DNA of 64,000 nt from Stomatobaculum sp. F0698. Its GTDB lineage: Bacteria; Bacillota; Clostridia; Lachnospirales; Lachnospiraceae. The translations under genes and the position numbers were made by a program. Below the pieces are notes generated by a model. That model saw only the letters and a list, made by a program, of their open reading frames with translations. It was not told the origin of the DNA and searched no databases. Positions 36,686 through 45,370 of the stretch are shown here, piece after piece (the stretch's first letter is position 1; each line of letters starts with the position of its first letter). The DNA is taken from NCBI RefSeq assembly GCF_030644385.1, contig NZ_CP130060.1:1860001-1924000 (forward strand). Reading direction: 5' to 3'.

Positions 36686-37707
36686 CAAAGGCGCTCCCCG
36701 TACATGGAGTCAAAATAGTTCCGGTACTCGCCGCTCACAATGTGCTCCCACCAGTCGCGGTTGTTCAGGTACCAGTCGATCGTGACCGGGATGCCTGTGT
36801 CGAAGGTGTGCTCCGGCTTCCAGCCGAGCTCGGTCTCAATCTTGGTGGGATCCATCGCATAGCGGAGGTCGTGACCCGGTCTGTCCTTCACGAAGCGAAT
36901 CAGACTCTCCGGCTTATCCAGCGCGCGGAGTATGGTCTGCACGACCTCAAGATTGCTTCTCTCGTTGTGCCCGCCGATGTTATAGACCTCACCGACTCTG
37001 CCCTTGCGGACAACCAGGTCGATTGCGGAGCAGTGATCCGTCACATAGAGCCAGTCGCGCACGTTCTGTCCCTCGCCGTAGACCGGTATCTCCTCGTTGT
37101 TCAGCGCACGGCTGATAACGAGCGGAATCAGCTTCTCCGGGAAGTGGTAGGGGCCGTAGTTATTCGAGCAGCGGCTTATGGTCACCGGCAGCCCGTAGGT
37201 TCTGTGATAGGCCTGCACAAAGAGATCCGCGGCCGCCTTCGCGCTCGAATAGGGCGAAGAGGTGTGAAGCGGGGTCTCCTCGGTGAAGAAGAGGTCCGGG
37301 CGGTCCAAGGGCAGGTCGCCGTAGACCTCATCCGTCGAAACCTGATGATAGCGCTTTATGCCGTAGGTGCGGCAGGCATCGAGCAAGGTCGTCGTGCCGA
37401 CCACGTTGGTGCGCACAAAAATCTCCGGGTCCGTGATGCTGCGGTCCACGTGGGACTCCGCCGCAAAGTTAATCACAATGTCCGGCTTCTCCTTCTCGAA
37501 AAAGTCAAAGACAAAGGCTCTGTCCGCGATATCGCCGCGCACAAAGCGATAGTTCTTCTTGTCCGCAACCGGCGCCACACTCTCCAGATTGCCCGCGTAG
37601 GTCAGAAGATCCAGGTTGATGATCTCGTCCTCCGGATAGTGATTCACCTCGTACTGCACGAAGTTGCTGCCGATAAAGCCTGCGCCACCTGTCACTACTA
37701 TTTTCAT
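36685..37707 (-). CDS. rfbB: dTDP-glucose 4,6-dehydratase
   Basis: 340 residues. NAD-binding TGGAGFIGSNF at the N-terminus, STDEVYGDL with the catalytic Thr-Asp-Glu, and YSSAKAAAD with Tyr-x3-Lys. It turns dTDP-glucose into the 4-keto-6-deoxy sugar, second step of dTDP-rhamnose synthesis. It follows rfbA by 24 nt and overlaps rfbD. Confidence 0.97.
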   Translation of the reverse strand: MKIVVTGGAGFIGSNFVQYEVNHYPEDEIINLDLLTYAGNLESVAPVADKKNYRFVRGDIADRAFVFDFFEKEKPDIVINFAAESHVDRSITDPEIFVRTNVVGTTTLLDACRTYGIKRYHQVSTDEVYGDLPLDRPDLFFTEETPLHTSSPYSSAKAAADLFVQAYHRTYGLPVTISRCSNNYGPYHFPEKLIPLVISRALNNEEIPVYGEGQNVRDWLYVTDHCSAIDLVVRKGRVGEVYNIGGHNERSNLEVVQTILRALDKPESLIRFVKDRPGHDLRYAMDPTKIETELGWKPEHTFDTGIPVTIDWYLNNRDWWEHIVSGEYRNYFDSMYGERL

Positions 37708-37731
37708 CTCTCTGTCCTCTCTGCGCCTTTT

Positions 37732-38613
37732 TTACTGCACCAAGTACTTGCCGTCCAGAACGTCTCGCAAGTACTTGCCGTACTCGTTTTTCCGCATGGA
37801 CTCTGCCGCTTCCGCGAGCTGCTCGCCGGAAATCCAGCCGTTTAAGTAGGCAATCTCCTCGAGACAGCCTATTTTTCTGTGCTGATGGGTCTCAATCGTA
37901 TAGACAAAATTGGTCGCCTCGACGAGGGAGGCGTGGGTCCCCGTGTCAAGCCAGGTGAAGCCCTGCCCGAGCAGGTTCACTTCCAACTCGCCCTTCTCCA
38001 GATAGAGGCGGTTTAAGTCGGTAATCTCAAGCTCACCGCGCGCACTCGGCTTTAAGCTCTTCGCAAACTCGACCACGCGGCGGTCATAGAAGTAAAGTCC
38101 CGTCACGCAGTAGTTCGACTTCGGCTTCTCCGGTTTCTCCTCAATCGAGACCGCCCGTCCCGTCTTGTCGAACTCGACGATGCCGAAGCGCTCCGGGTCG
38201 TCCACGTAGTAGCCGAACACGGTTGCGCCCTGCTCCCGTCCCGCGGCGGTGAGCAGCTGCTCTTTCAGGCCGTTGCCCGCGAAAATATTGTCGCCGAGTA
38301 TCATTGCGACGCGGTCGTCGCCGATAAAGTCCTCGCCGAGCAGAAAGGCCTGCGCTAAGCCGTCCGGGCTCTGCTGCACGGTGTAAGAGAGCGAGATGCC
38401 GAACTGACTGCCGTCGCCGAGCAGCGCCTCAAAGCGCGGCGTGTCCTCCGGCGTCGAGATAATCAGAATATCCCGTATGCCCGCCGTCATCAAGACCGAG
38501 AGCGGGTAGTAAATCATCGGTTTGTCGTAAACCGGAAGCAGCTGCTTACTGGTGACCTTGGTCAGCGGATAGAGCCGCGTGCCGGACCCTCCGGCGAGTA
38601 CAATTCCCTTCAT
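37732..38613 (-). CDS. rfbA: Glucose-1-phosphate thymidylyltransferase
   Basis: 293 residues, standard RmlA length. [17 protein letters not shown] is the nucleotide-binding signature, [15 protein letters not shown] the substrate loop, and GDNIFAG the metal site. It makes dTDP-glucose from glucose-1-phosphate and dTTP, and is normally feedback-inhibited by dTDP-rhamnose. First of rfbA-rfbB-rfbD; the epimerase gene rfbC is absent from the cluster. Confidence 0.97.
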   Translation of the reverse strand: MKGIVLAGGSGTRLYPLTKVTSKQLLPVYDKPMIYYPLSVLMTAGIRDILIISTPEDTPRFEALLGDGSQFGISLSYTVQQSPDGLAQAFLLGEDFIGDDRVAMILGDNIFAGNGLKEQLLTAAGREQGATVFGYYVDDPERFGIVEFDKTGRAVSIEEKPEKPKSNYCVTGLYFYDRRVVEFAKSLKPSARGELEITDLNRLYLEKGELEVNLLGQGFTWLDTGTHASLVEATNFVYTIETHQHRKIGCLEEIAYLNGWISGEQLAEAAESMRKNEYGKYLRDVLDGKYLVQ

Positions 38614-38678
38614 CTTGTCTCTCCCTGTGCACTGTTTTTTCGGATGACGCCTGTTTTCTGCTGTTGTTGTTTGTCCGA

Positions 38679-39503
38679 TCAGAGGCCGCTGCCGAGCGGC
38701 GTCGGCTTCACCGGATTGCCCGCAGCATCCACCTCATAGCAGTAGAGTATGGTGCGCGCGTCGCTGAACTCATAGGAGCAGGTGACAAAGGAGAAGAGCT
38801 TATCGATGCCCTCCGCCGGAAGGTCGCGGAACTCGCAGCCCTTCGTCATCTGGTCCACATAAGCGTTGAATTCGCGGCGATCCGAGAAATCAATGCGGCG
38901 TTTATCCTCGCCCGCATCGGTATAGAGCGAGGCAAGCGGCTTTAATATATAAGTGTGCTCCGGCGTGTAGAGATATACGCGCGTATGCTCCTCAAAGAAA
39001 CTTTTTCTCTTGAACGAAATGAGCGGCGTGAACATGGTGCCGTTCTTCATGTGATGTCCGTAAATCAGGTTCTGCAGCTTCGAGAAATCCGCCGTGTCGT
39101 CGCCGTCCAGGAAAACGCCGTCGTAAGAACCCTCGCGCCCGTCGATATCGCGGCGCAAATAATATTCGTTGTCCGCTTCCCGGTGCAGGATCGGATAATT
39201 GACCACCGTTCCCGGCACATAAATCCACCCGACCACATCCGGATTCTTTGCCTTGAGCGCCGCAAAATCGATGACGCGCTCCGCATCCGAATCCTGTACC
39301 GGTGCGGCCGCAGCCGTGCTCTCCGCCGCAGCCGTTGTCTCGGCGCTGCTGCTCGGAGCCGCCGCTTCGACCGTCGGCATCTCCGCATATTTCTTCAGAT
39401 GTGAGTTGCGATCCAAAAGCCGCTTTCCGTTTGCCGCACCGAGCAAAAGGATGAGCGCCAGCAGCGCGGCGTGCGACTTATTTCGCTTCTTCTTTTCCTC
39501 CAT
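38679..39503 (-). CDS. srtB: Class B sortase
   Basis: 274 residues. One N-terminal membrane helix (about 12-25), an Ala/Ser/Thr/Glu-rich linker (about 42-72), then the sortase barrel. Catalytic His is in [11 protein letters not shown], Cys in SFVTCSYEF and Arg in SDAR immediately after. Sortase B enzymes anchor proteins to peptidoglycan at the outer face of the membrane. No protein with a sorting signal is seen in the window, so substrates lie elsewhere. It sits 65 nt before rfbA and behind the terminator of the ATP-grasp gene. Confidence 0.93.
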   Translation of the reverse strand: MEEKKKRNKSHAALLALILLLGAANGKRLLDRNSHLKKYAEMPTVEAAAPSSSAETTAAAESTAAAAPVQDSDAERVIDFAALKAKNPDVVGWIYVPGTVVNYPILHREADNEYYLRRDIDGREGSYDGVFLDGDDTADFSKLQNLIYGHHMKNGTMFTPLISFKRKSFFEEHTRVYLYTPEHTYILKPLASLYTDAGEDKRRIDFSDRREFNAYVDQMTKGCEFRDLPAEGIDKLFSFVTCSYEFSDARTILYCYEVDAAGNPVKPTPLGSGL

Positions 39504-39536
39504 ATTCCTCCTGTGGCAGTTCTATTTTTCTTCGCC

Positions 39537-39571
39537 AAAAAAGCGCAGCACAAGCATAACTGCGCTTTTTT
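39537..39571 (-). terminator. Terminator of the ATP-grasp gene
   Basis: AAAAGCGCAG paired with CTGCGCTTTT, 11-nt loop, T-tract. It separates the ATP-grasp gene from sortase and the rfb genes. Confidence 0.9.
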
Positions 39572-39577
39572 ACTATA

Positions 39578-40603
39578 TCACTCTTTTGTTATCACTTCTA
39601 TATATTTCTTAACCTGCCAACAGGGCTGAATCCGCTCCGAGACGCTCGTGTCAAGGGTCTCTCCGCGCCAAGCCGCGAGGTGCATTTTGACCGCCGGAAA
39701 GCCCGCCCGCTCCGAAAAGCCGACGCCGCCCGAAAAACGCGGATTGCACTCGAGGAAGTGATATCTGCCGCCCGCATCTTTGATAAACTCAAAGTTTACG
39801 CAGCCGATCAGATCAAGTTCCGCCGCGAGTTCCCCGCAGATTGCCTCGAGTTCGCTGTCGCGGAACACCTGTACCGAGAGGCCGGCCCCGCGCTGACTTC
39901 TGAGATACTCTTCTCTTGCGAGCGCCACGGTGTTGCCCGCCCGGTCTCTCACCGTATCCACACAGACCACGCGGCCCGAGACAAAGGGCTGTGCGAGATA
40001 GCCTTCCGCCCGGCCGAGCATGCGCAGCTCAAGTAGCGCGCGGGTCAGCGCCTCACGGTTTGCGATGCGGAACACGCCCTCGGAGCTGCGGCCGTTGTCC
40101 GGCTTCAAGATGAGCGGCATGTGGCGGAGCAGCCACTGCTCTCTCTCCTCCTCCGTGCGGTGCGGCACCTTGAAGGTCGGAATGGTCGCAAAGCGCTCAT
40201 TCCCCGCGCGGCGGAACACCGCCTCGGCCGCCTCCTTGCTCAGGCGCTTTCTTCTTGCATTCACCAAGCACTCACCAGAGGGCGCCAGCAACTCTGCCTT
40301 GCCCAGTGCCTCGCCCGCCTCTCCGAGCACGTCGAGTTCGGCATCCGTGAGCGGCAACACGCCGTCAATCTCTTCTTTTTCTTCCAGTATCTTTGCGAGC
40401 TGTCTTAAGTACTCCTCCCGCTCGTCATAGCGGGGCAGCCTATAAAAAGCATCTACCTCCGTGCTCTCCGAGAGCAGCTCCGCCGCGTTCAAATCCGTGC
40501 CGACTACATAACAGCCGCTCGCCTTGAGCTCCCGAATCACGGCAGCCGCCGAAAACGAACCGATTGCCGTCACCAATATACGTCTCAATTCTCTTGTCTC
40601 CAT
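39578..40603 (-). CDS. ATP-grasp enzyme, PylC/CarB-like
   Basis: 341 residues. An N-terminal Rossmann-type domain (RILVTAIGSFSAAAVIREL) leads into an ATP-grasp domain with LILKPDNGRSSEGVF (phosphate-binding strand and Lys) and a C-terminal FEFI...FLECNPRFSGG metal site. Enzymes of this kind ligate a carboxylate to an amine using ATP; in surface loci they can attach amino acids to sugars. The exact substrate is not readable. ATG at 40603 is chosen because GAGGG precedes it. Divergent from luxS. Confidence 0.83.
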   Translation of the reverse strand: METRELRRILVTAIGSFSAAAVIRELKASGCYVVGTDLNAAELLSESTEVDAFYRLPRYDEREEYLRQLAKILEEKEEIDGVLPLTDAELDVLGEAGEALGKAELLAPSGECLVNARRKRLSKEAAEAVFRRAGNERFATIPTFKVPHRTEEEREQWLLRHMPLILKPDNGRSSEGVFRIANREALTRALLELRMLGRAEGYLAQPFVSGRVVCVDTVRDRAGNTVALAREEYLRSQRGAGLSVQVFRDSELEAICGELAAELDLIGCVNFEFIKDAGGRYHFLECNPRFSGGVGFSERAGFPAVKMHLAAWRGETLDTSVSERIQPCWQVKKYIEVITKE

Positions 40604-40641
40604 TTCAAAATCCCTCTGCGCCCTGCGCTTGAATTCCAAAT

Positions 40642-40670
40642 TTGACTGTGTTAGGCTAAAACTTTACCAT
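40642..40670 (+). promoter_or_regulatory. luxS promoter
   Basis: TTGACT (40642-40647), 17 nt, TACCAT (40665-40670). A small hairpin GCCTC/GAGGC (40696-40709) follows in the leader. Confidence 0.45.
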
Positions 40671-40735
40671 ATTCATATAGAATGTCAATCGAAGAGCCTC
40701 TCCCGAGGCCCCTTTCAGCAATGAGGAGAAACAAA

Positions 40736-41215
40736 ATGGAAAAAATCACCAGTTTTACCGTGAATCATTTGGACCTGGAACCGGGCGTCTATGTCTCCCG
40801 GAAGGATGCGGTTGGCGGCGAGACCGTCACGACCTTTGACCTCCGCCTGACCGCGCCGAACAAGGAGCCGGTAATGAACACCGCGGAAATTCACACCCTT
40901 GAACACCTCGGTGCGACCTTCCTTCGGAACCACAGCGAATTCGGCGACAAGGTGCTCTACTTCGGCCCCATGGGCTGTCGCACCGGCTTTTATCTCCTGC
41001 TCCGCGGCGACTATGAATCCGCGGATATTCTGCCCCTGCTCCGCGAACTCTTTCTCTTTACGCGGGATTTTCGCGGCGAGGTCCCGGGTGCTGCCGCGCG
41101 GGACTGCGGAAACTATCTCGACATGAATCTCCCCATGGCAAACTGGGAGAGCGCCCGCTACCTGGAGCGCGCCCTAAACGCGCCGAAAGCGTCCCAGCTC
41201 CGCTATCCGGAGTGA
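40736..41215 (+). CDS. luxS: S-ribosylhomocysteine lyase
   Basis: 159 residues, typical for LuxS, which cleaves S-ribosylhomocysteine to homocysteine and the autoinducer-2 precursor. The metal site is HTLEHL plus Cys in DCGNYLD, and the catalytic Cys is in GPMGCRTGFYL. ATG at 40736 is placed 7 nt after GAGGAG; the longer frame start at 40682 lacks a ribosome site. Single gene with its own promoter. Confidence 0.97.
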   Translation: MEKITSFTVNHLDLEPGVYVSRKDAVGGETVTTFDLRLTAPNKEPVMNTAEIHTLEHLGATFLRNHSEFGDKVLYFGPMGCRTGFYLLLRGDYESADILPLLRELFLFTRDFRGEVPGAAARDCGNYLDMNLPMANWESARYLERALNAPKASQLRYPE

Positions 41216-41344
41216 GATTTTCCCTTTTGTAAGAAAACCGTCAGAATTACAAGGCGCTTTTTGTATGCCCTTGTTGACAATTTATGTTAAGATATTCTGA
41301 ACTGAGTTTTGCAACTTGTTTTCCATGAGGAGGTACTTCAAATC

Positions 41345-43174
41345 ATGAAATTAAATCTTAAGCGAGGCGCAGCCATAGTGCTCACCGCCTCTATGACCTT
41401 ACAGGCCCCCGTCCCCGCCCTCGCAAAGGTGGTGGGACGCAGTGCAAACCCGGCTGCCTACAGCACTTCTTCCGGCAGCGCGGAGCTCACGGCGCCGGAG
41501 AGCACCGAAACCGCAGCTCCGGCAAGCGATAACAGCACAAGCGGCGCGGAGACTTCCGCACCCGCCTCGACCGAGACCGCGGCTCCGGCAAGCGACGGCA
41601 AGCCCGAAATCGGCAGCAGCGCGACGAGCCTCGACGAGACCCAGAATGCGGCGCAGAGCGGCAGCCAGTCCGCAAGCCCCGCTTCGGATGCGACCAACCC
41701 GGACACCAAGTTCCCGTCCAGCACCGCGCAGTACACCGCAGCTTACACCGCGACCGAGAAATCGGTGAACTCCGACTACAGCCTGCCGGGCAGCGCAGAG
41801 TTTGCGGGCAACCCGGGGCGCGATGACCTCTCTTCGATTTTCGAGAACGCGGGCTTTGAGGCACTCGGCACCGGCAACACCCCGGCGGACCCCATTCTCA
41901 ACCAGGTGCAGATTGCGACCTACCAGATGCGCGATGCGGCCGGCAATGTGATCGGCGACACCGCGACGAATAACCCGGGCAAGGGTCTCTTCTCGGCAAA
42001 CGGCTTCTCAAAGTTCTACATGATTCACTCCGGTGTCGCACGCATGTACTACCGCGTCTACACCGACCAGCACGGTTGGAGCCCCTGGGCATCTTCGAAG
42101 GAAATCACGCCCTACAACGAGGACGGCGCAAAGGTTCAGGCCATCCAGATTCGCGCAAAGGGTATGGCGCACCGCTACAACGATGTCTACTACAAGGTCA
42201 TGCTGAACGACGGCACCGTCCTTGACTGGGCAAAGAACGGCCAGACGACCGGCACCATGGGCTCCGACCGCTACATTGTCGGCATCCGCGTTGGCTTCTG
42301 GCACAACACCGAGCACTTCCCCTATGCTTCGAAGAACCTGATGGTCGGCAAGTACGAAGGCGCTTACCGCGACGGCACGGGCGTTCACTACTCCTCCCAC
42401 AGCGGCACTCCCTATACGGGCTGGGGCTTCCTCGACAATGTTCAGCACTACTTCATTGACGGCGAGCCGGCACGCGGCTGGCACTATGTCGACGGCTACA
42501 AGTACTACTTCAACAACGACGGCTCTGTCGTGACCGACATGGAGACCATCCTGGGACCGCAGGCTTCCTACCAGATCAACTACAACCAGGGAACCCGCAC
42601 CATGTACATCATGGCGAAGGATGGCGACAAGGGCTACATCATCCCGTACAAGACCTTCAACTCGACGAGCGGCCCGGATACGCCCATGGGCAACTTTAAG
42701 ATTTATGCGAAGTACGATGTCAAGTACATGCACGACGATGTCCCGGCGGCCATCTACTGCAAGTACTTAAACCGCTTCTACAACGGCTTCATCATCCACT
42801 CGATTCTCTACTACAGCGCGAAGCTTGAGCTGGATGCGATTACCTTCAACTACATTGACGACGCGGCGTCCGGCGGTTGCCTCCGCCTGCTCACCGGTTA
42901 CTCCTACTGGGTCTACAAGAACTGCGGCAACGGCACCGTGGTTCACATCTACAACGACCCGTGGAACAAGGGGCCGATTGAGAAGGATGCGATCGAAGTC
43001 CCGATTCCGCGCGACCAGAAATGGGATCCGACCGACCCGAGCTCCGGCGAGGCGCAGGCAGCTCTCCAGGCAGCGGCGCAGCTTGAGCAGCAGAAGGCAG
43101 CTGCGGTTGCGGCAGGCCAGTTGAAGCTCACCGCAGAGGAGCAGCAGCTCGCGGACGAACTGAAAAAGAACTAA
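41345..43174 (+). CDS. Secreted L,D-transpeptidase with wall-binding repeats
   Basis: 609 residues. Signal peptide to about residue 27 (PALA-K cleavage), then a Ser/Ala/Thr/Glu-rich low-complexity region (about 30-140), two Trp-containing repeats resembling clostridial ChW repeats (HGWSPWASSKE; LDWAKNGQTTGTMG), a choline-binding/glucan-binding-like repeat pair (GWHYVDGYKYYFNNDGS), the YkuD domain with HSILYY and the catalytic Cys in SGGCLRLL, and an Ala/Gln/Glu-rich tail. YkuD enzymes form 3-3 peptidoglycan cross-links outside the cell. AGGAGGT precedes ATG 41345. The wall-binding parts may dock on the glycans built by the locus upstream. Confidence 0.92.
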   Translation: MKLNLKRGAAIVLTASMTLQAPVPALAKVVGRSANPAAYSTSSGSAELTAPESTETAAPASDNSTSGAETSAPASTETAAPASDGKPEIGSSATSLDETQNAAQSGSQSASPASDATNPDTKFPSSTAQYTAAYTATEKSVNSDYSLPGSAEFAGNPGRDDLSSIFENAGFEALGTGNTPADPILNQVQIATYQMRDAAGNVIGDTATNNPGKGLFSANGFSKFYMIHSGVARMYYRVYTDQHGWSPWASSKEITPYNEDGAKVQAIQIRAKGMAHRYNDVYYKVMLNDGTVLDWAKNGQTTGTMGSDRYIVGIRVGFWHNTEHFPYASKNLMVGKYEGAYRDGTGVHYSSHSGTPYTGWGFLDNVQHYFIDGEPARGWHYVDGYKYYFNNDGSVVTDMETILGPQASYQINYNQGTRTMYIMAKDGDKGYIIPYKTFNSTSGPDTPMGNFKIYAKYDVKYMHDDVPAAIYCKYLNRFYNGFIIHSILYYSAKLELDAITFNYIDDAASGGCLRLLTGYSYWVYKNCGNGTVVHIYNDPWNKGPIEKDAIEVPIPRDQKWDPTDPSSGEAQAALQAAAQLEQQKAAAVAAGQLKLTAEEQQLADELKKN

Positions 43175-43203
43175 AGCGCGTTTCAAAGCGCACACAGCGA
43201 CGC

Positions 43204-43246
43204 AAAACGCGGCGCGGGAATATCTCCCGCGCCGCGTTTTCTTTTT
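43204..43246 (+). terminator. Terminator of the L,D-transpeptidase gene
   Basis: A 16-bp stem AAAACGCGGCGCGGGA with its complement, 5-nt loop, then TTTTCTTTTT. Its symmetry also serves the thioesterase on the minus strand. Confidence 0.93.
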
Positions 43247-43270
43247 GTAGCTTTCGTCTTTCAACTGCTC

Positions 43271-43687
43271 TTACTTCATCGCGTCCAGTATCGCATGAAT
43301 TTCGGGCTTACTCCGCTTTAACGAGATGAGCCTGTGTTCCGCATCGAGGTAGCAGTGTTCGCTCTCACCGGTACAGCGGAGCTCTCCGCTTGCCTTCTCC
43401 GTTACCCGATAGCGAAGCCGCATGCGCGCGCCGTTATACTCCGCAATTTCGACCGCAATCCGGAGTATCTCCGGAAAGCGGGACATCATGTGATACTTCG
43501 CCGTGACCGAAACCACCGGGCTGATTACGCCCGCCGCCTCCATCTCCTCATAGCCGAGCCCGGCCTCTTCCATGGCCGCGGTCCGCGCCTCCTCAAACCA
43601 GCGAATGTAGTTCGAGTGGTGCGCAATCTGCATCTGGTCTGTCTCGTAGTACTGAATCTTGTGATCCCAAACGTAAGTCTTTCCCAT
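43271..43687 (-). CDS. Acyl-CoA thioesterase, YbgC/FadM-like hotdog protein
   Basis: 138 residues, one hotdog domain. The 4HBT-type signature YYETDQMQIAHHSNYIRWFEEAR is present in two parts (catalytic Asp-Gln region and the helix behind it). It hydrolyses acyl-CoA or acyl-ACP thioesters in the cytoplasm; the acyl group is unknown. Single gene, convergent with the L,D-transpeptidase. Confidence 0.9.
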   Translation of the reverse strand: MGKTYVWDHKIQYYETDQMQIAHHSNYIRWFEEARTAAMEEAGLGYEEMEAAGVISPVVSVTAKYHMMSRFPEILRIAVEIAEYNGARMRLRYRVTEKASGELRCTGESEHCYLDAEHRLISLKRSKPEIHAILDAMK

Positions 43688-43734
43688 GTTTCCTCCGGCG
43701 CAGGCGGAAACGCATGTTCTTTTACCCGCGCTCC

Positions 43735-43743
43735 TGCTATACT
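43735..43743 (+). promoter_or_regulatory. Extended -10 promoter of the Y-family polymerase
   Basis: TGCTATACT. The -35 region is poor. Transcription would start about 43750, 40 nt before the TTG start codon. No LexA-like box is visible. Confidence 0.5.
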
Positions 43744-43793
43744 AGCACATAGTTGGGCGCATGGGTCTTTCAATTTTCGAAAGGAGGTCGCGC

Positions 43794-45182
43794 TTGTCCC
43801 GCATCATCTTTCACATCGATGTCAACTCCGCCTTTTTGTCCTGGAGCGCGCTCGAGCGGCTTGAACAGAATCCCGACAGCGTTGACCTCAGAACGATACC
43901 CTCTGCCGTTGCGGGCGATGTTGCCTCGCGCCGCGGGGTCGTGACCGCCGCCTCTATCCCCGCAAAACGACTCGGCGTGAAGAGCGGCGAACCGGTCAGC
44001 GCGGCGCTCCGCCTCTGCCCGAACTTAGTTCTGGTCGCTTCGAATTTTTCCTATTACCGCCGAAAATCCGTTGCCTTTCTCGAGATTCTTAACCGTCACA
44101 GTTCCGCGGTGGAGCAGTTTTCAATCGACGAGGCCTTTCTCGATATGAGCGCGCGCTTCTCGGACCGCAGGCGGGAAGAAGCCGCGATACGCGCATGTGC
44201 GGCGGCCATTCAGACAGAAATCCGAGAGACCCTCGGCTTCACAGTCAATGTCGGCATCAGCGAAAATAAGCTCCTCGCCAAGATGGCGAGCGATTTTGAG
44301 AAGCCTGATAAAATCCACACGCTCTGGCCCGAGGAACTCTCCGCCAAATTCTACCCGCTCCCCATACGCTCCCTCTTCGGAGTCGGCGGACAAAGCGCCG
44401 AAAAATTGCTCCGCTTCGGCATTCACACGATAGGCGAGGCCGCCGATACGCCCTGTGAGGTCCTACAGCGCATTCTGGGACCGAGTGCCGGGAAATCCGT
44501 CTATCAGAGCGCGCGCGGCATCAACCACGCCGCCGTGCGGCGGGAGCGGCCGCAGGCAAAGAGTCACTCGGTGGAGCGCACGACAACGACAGACATCGAG
44601 AAACGCAACGCGGCGACCGAGCTCCCGCCCCTTCTCTCGGAACTTGCGGAAGAACTCTCATCGCGCCTCAGAAAAGCAAACGTTCGCGCCGAGACGCTCG
44701 TGATTATCGCCAAAACAAGCTCCTTTCAGCGCCACACGCGCCAGCAGCGCCTCCTTGTCCCGAGCAACGAAAAAGAAGTACTCGAGGCGAGCGCCCGCGA
44801 GCTCTTCTCTGCCCTTTTGGAGGGCGAGGAGGGTCTGTTCTCAAAGCGGGAGGCCCTGCGCCTCGTCGGGATCGGCGCCGCCCGCCTGGAAGACCCGCAA
44901 TATCAACAGCTGTCCCTCTTCTCCCTGCCGAGTCCATCGGAAGTGCGGGAAGCAAAGCAGCGCGCGGCGGAGGCGGCGGCCGAGGCGGAAAAACGTGCCG
45001 CGGCGGAGGCCGCCAAGGCAGAAAAGCGCCGAAAGCTCGGCGAAATGCAGGCCGAAATTTCCGCGCGCTACGGAGACAAGGCTTTGCTTCGCGGCGGGGC
45101 GCTGCTCTCCGCCGCACACAAAGAAACACAAAACGCGCAGTCAGTGCCGGAGCAGAAGGGACAGCATAGCGCCGAGCTCTGA
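43794..45182 (+). CDS. dinB: Y-family DNA polymerase (Pol IV-like)
   Basis: 462 residues from a TTG start at 43794, chosen because GGAGGT lies 5-6 nt upstream and the first residues then read SRIIFHIDVNSAFLSW. Palm acidic residues are in HIDVNSAF and SIDEAFLD; the helix-hairpin-helix and little-finger domains follow. It copies damaged DNA with low fidelity. A beta-clamp motif QLSLF is at about residue 380, but it is followed by a 75-residue Ala/Glu/Lys-rich helix and tail, an unusual place since this motif is normally at the very end. Confidence 0.93.
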   Translation: MSRIIFHIDVNSAFLSWSALERLEQNPDSVDLRTIPSAVAGDVASRRGVVTAASIPAKRLGVKSGEPVSAALRLCPNLVLVASNFSYYRRKSVAFLEILNRHSSAVEQFSIDEAFLDMSARFSDRRREEAAIRACAAAIQTEIRETLGFTVNVGISENKLLAKMASDFEKPDKIHTLWPEELSAKFYPLPIRSLFGVGGQSAEKLLRFGIHTIGEAADTPCEVLQRILGPSAGKSVYQSARGINHAAVRRERPQAKSHSVERTTTTDIEKRNAATELPPLLSELAEELSSRLRKANVRAETLVIIAKTSSFQRHTRQQRLLVPSNEKEVLEASARELFSALLEGEEGLFSKREALRLVGIGAARLEDPQYQQLSLFSLPSPSEVREAKQRAAEAAAEAEKRAAAEAAKAEKRRKLGEMQAEISARYGDKALLRGGALLSAAHKETQNAQSVPEQKGQHSAEL

Positions 45183-45230
45183 TACGGAACCGGCGATACG
45201 ACTCGTCCTAACGCAGCGAGACCCGGTGAA

Positions 45231-45320
45231 ATGTCCGGCAAGTACAAGACTGCACTTATCTCCGAATTGCAAATGATCGAGTGCCTCTCGAACCTCTCGG
45301 AATACCGAAGTCTCATTTGA
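45231..45320 (+). CDS. Possible 29-residue peptide
   Basis: ATG at 45231 with GGTGAA before it, stop TGA at 45318. The peptide has a protein-like amphipathic pattern (ISELQMIECLSNLSEYRSLI). In the next frame an open stretch continues and overlaps the start of the decarboxylase gene, so a small 50-residue gene with a frameshift is another reading. The 188-nt gap between the polymerase and the decarboxylase contains nothing else recognisable. Weak evidence. Confidence 0.2.
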   Translation: MSGKYKTALISELQMIECLSNLSEYRSLI

Positions 45321-45370
45321 AGCGGACAAAAGCATGAACAGATACATACCGAAACAGGAAGGAAACGCCG

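Noticed and set aside
40694..40710. Hairpin before luxS as a SAM/SAH riboswitch
   Set aside because: Only a 5-bp stem with a short loop; no conserved riboswitch core.
41269..41300. TTGACA as -35 of the L,D-transpeptidase promoter
   Set aside because: No -10 box stands at 16-18 nt from it; TAAGAT and TATTCT are too close. A promoter must be here, but I cannot place it.
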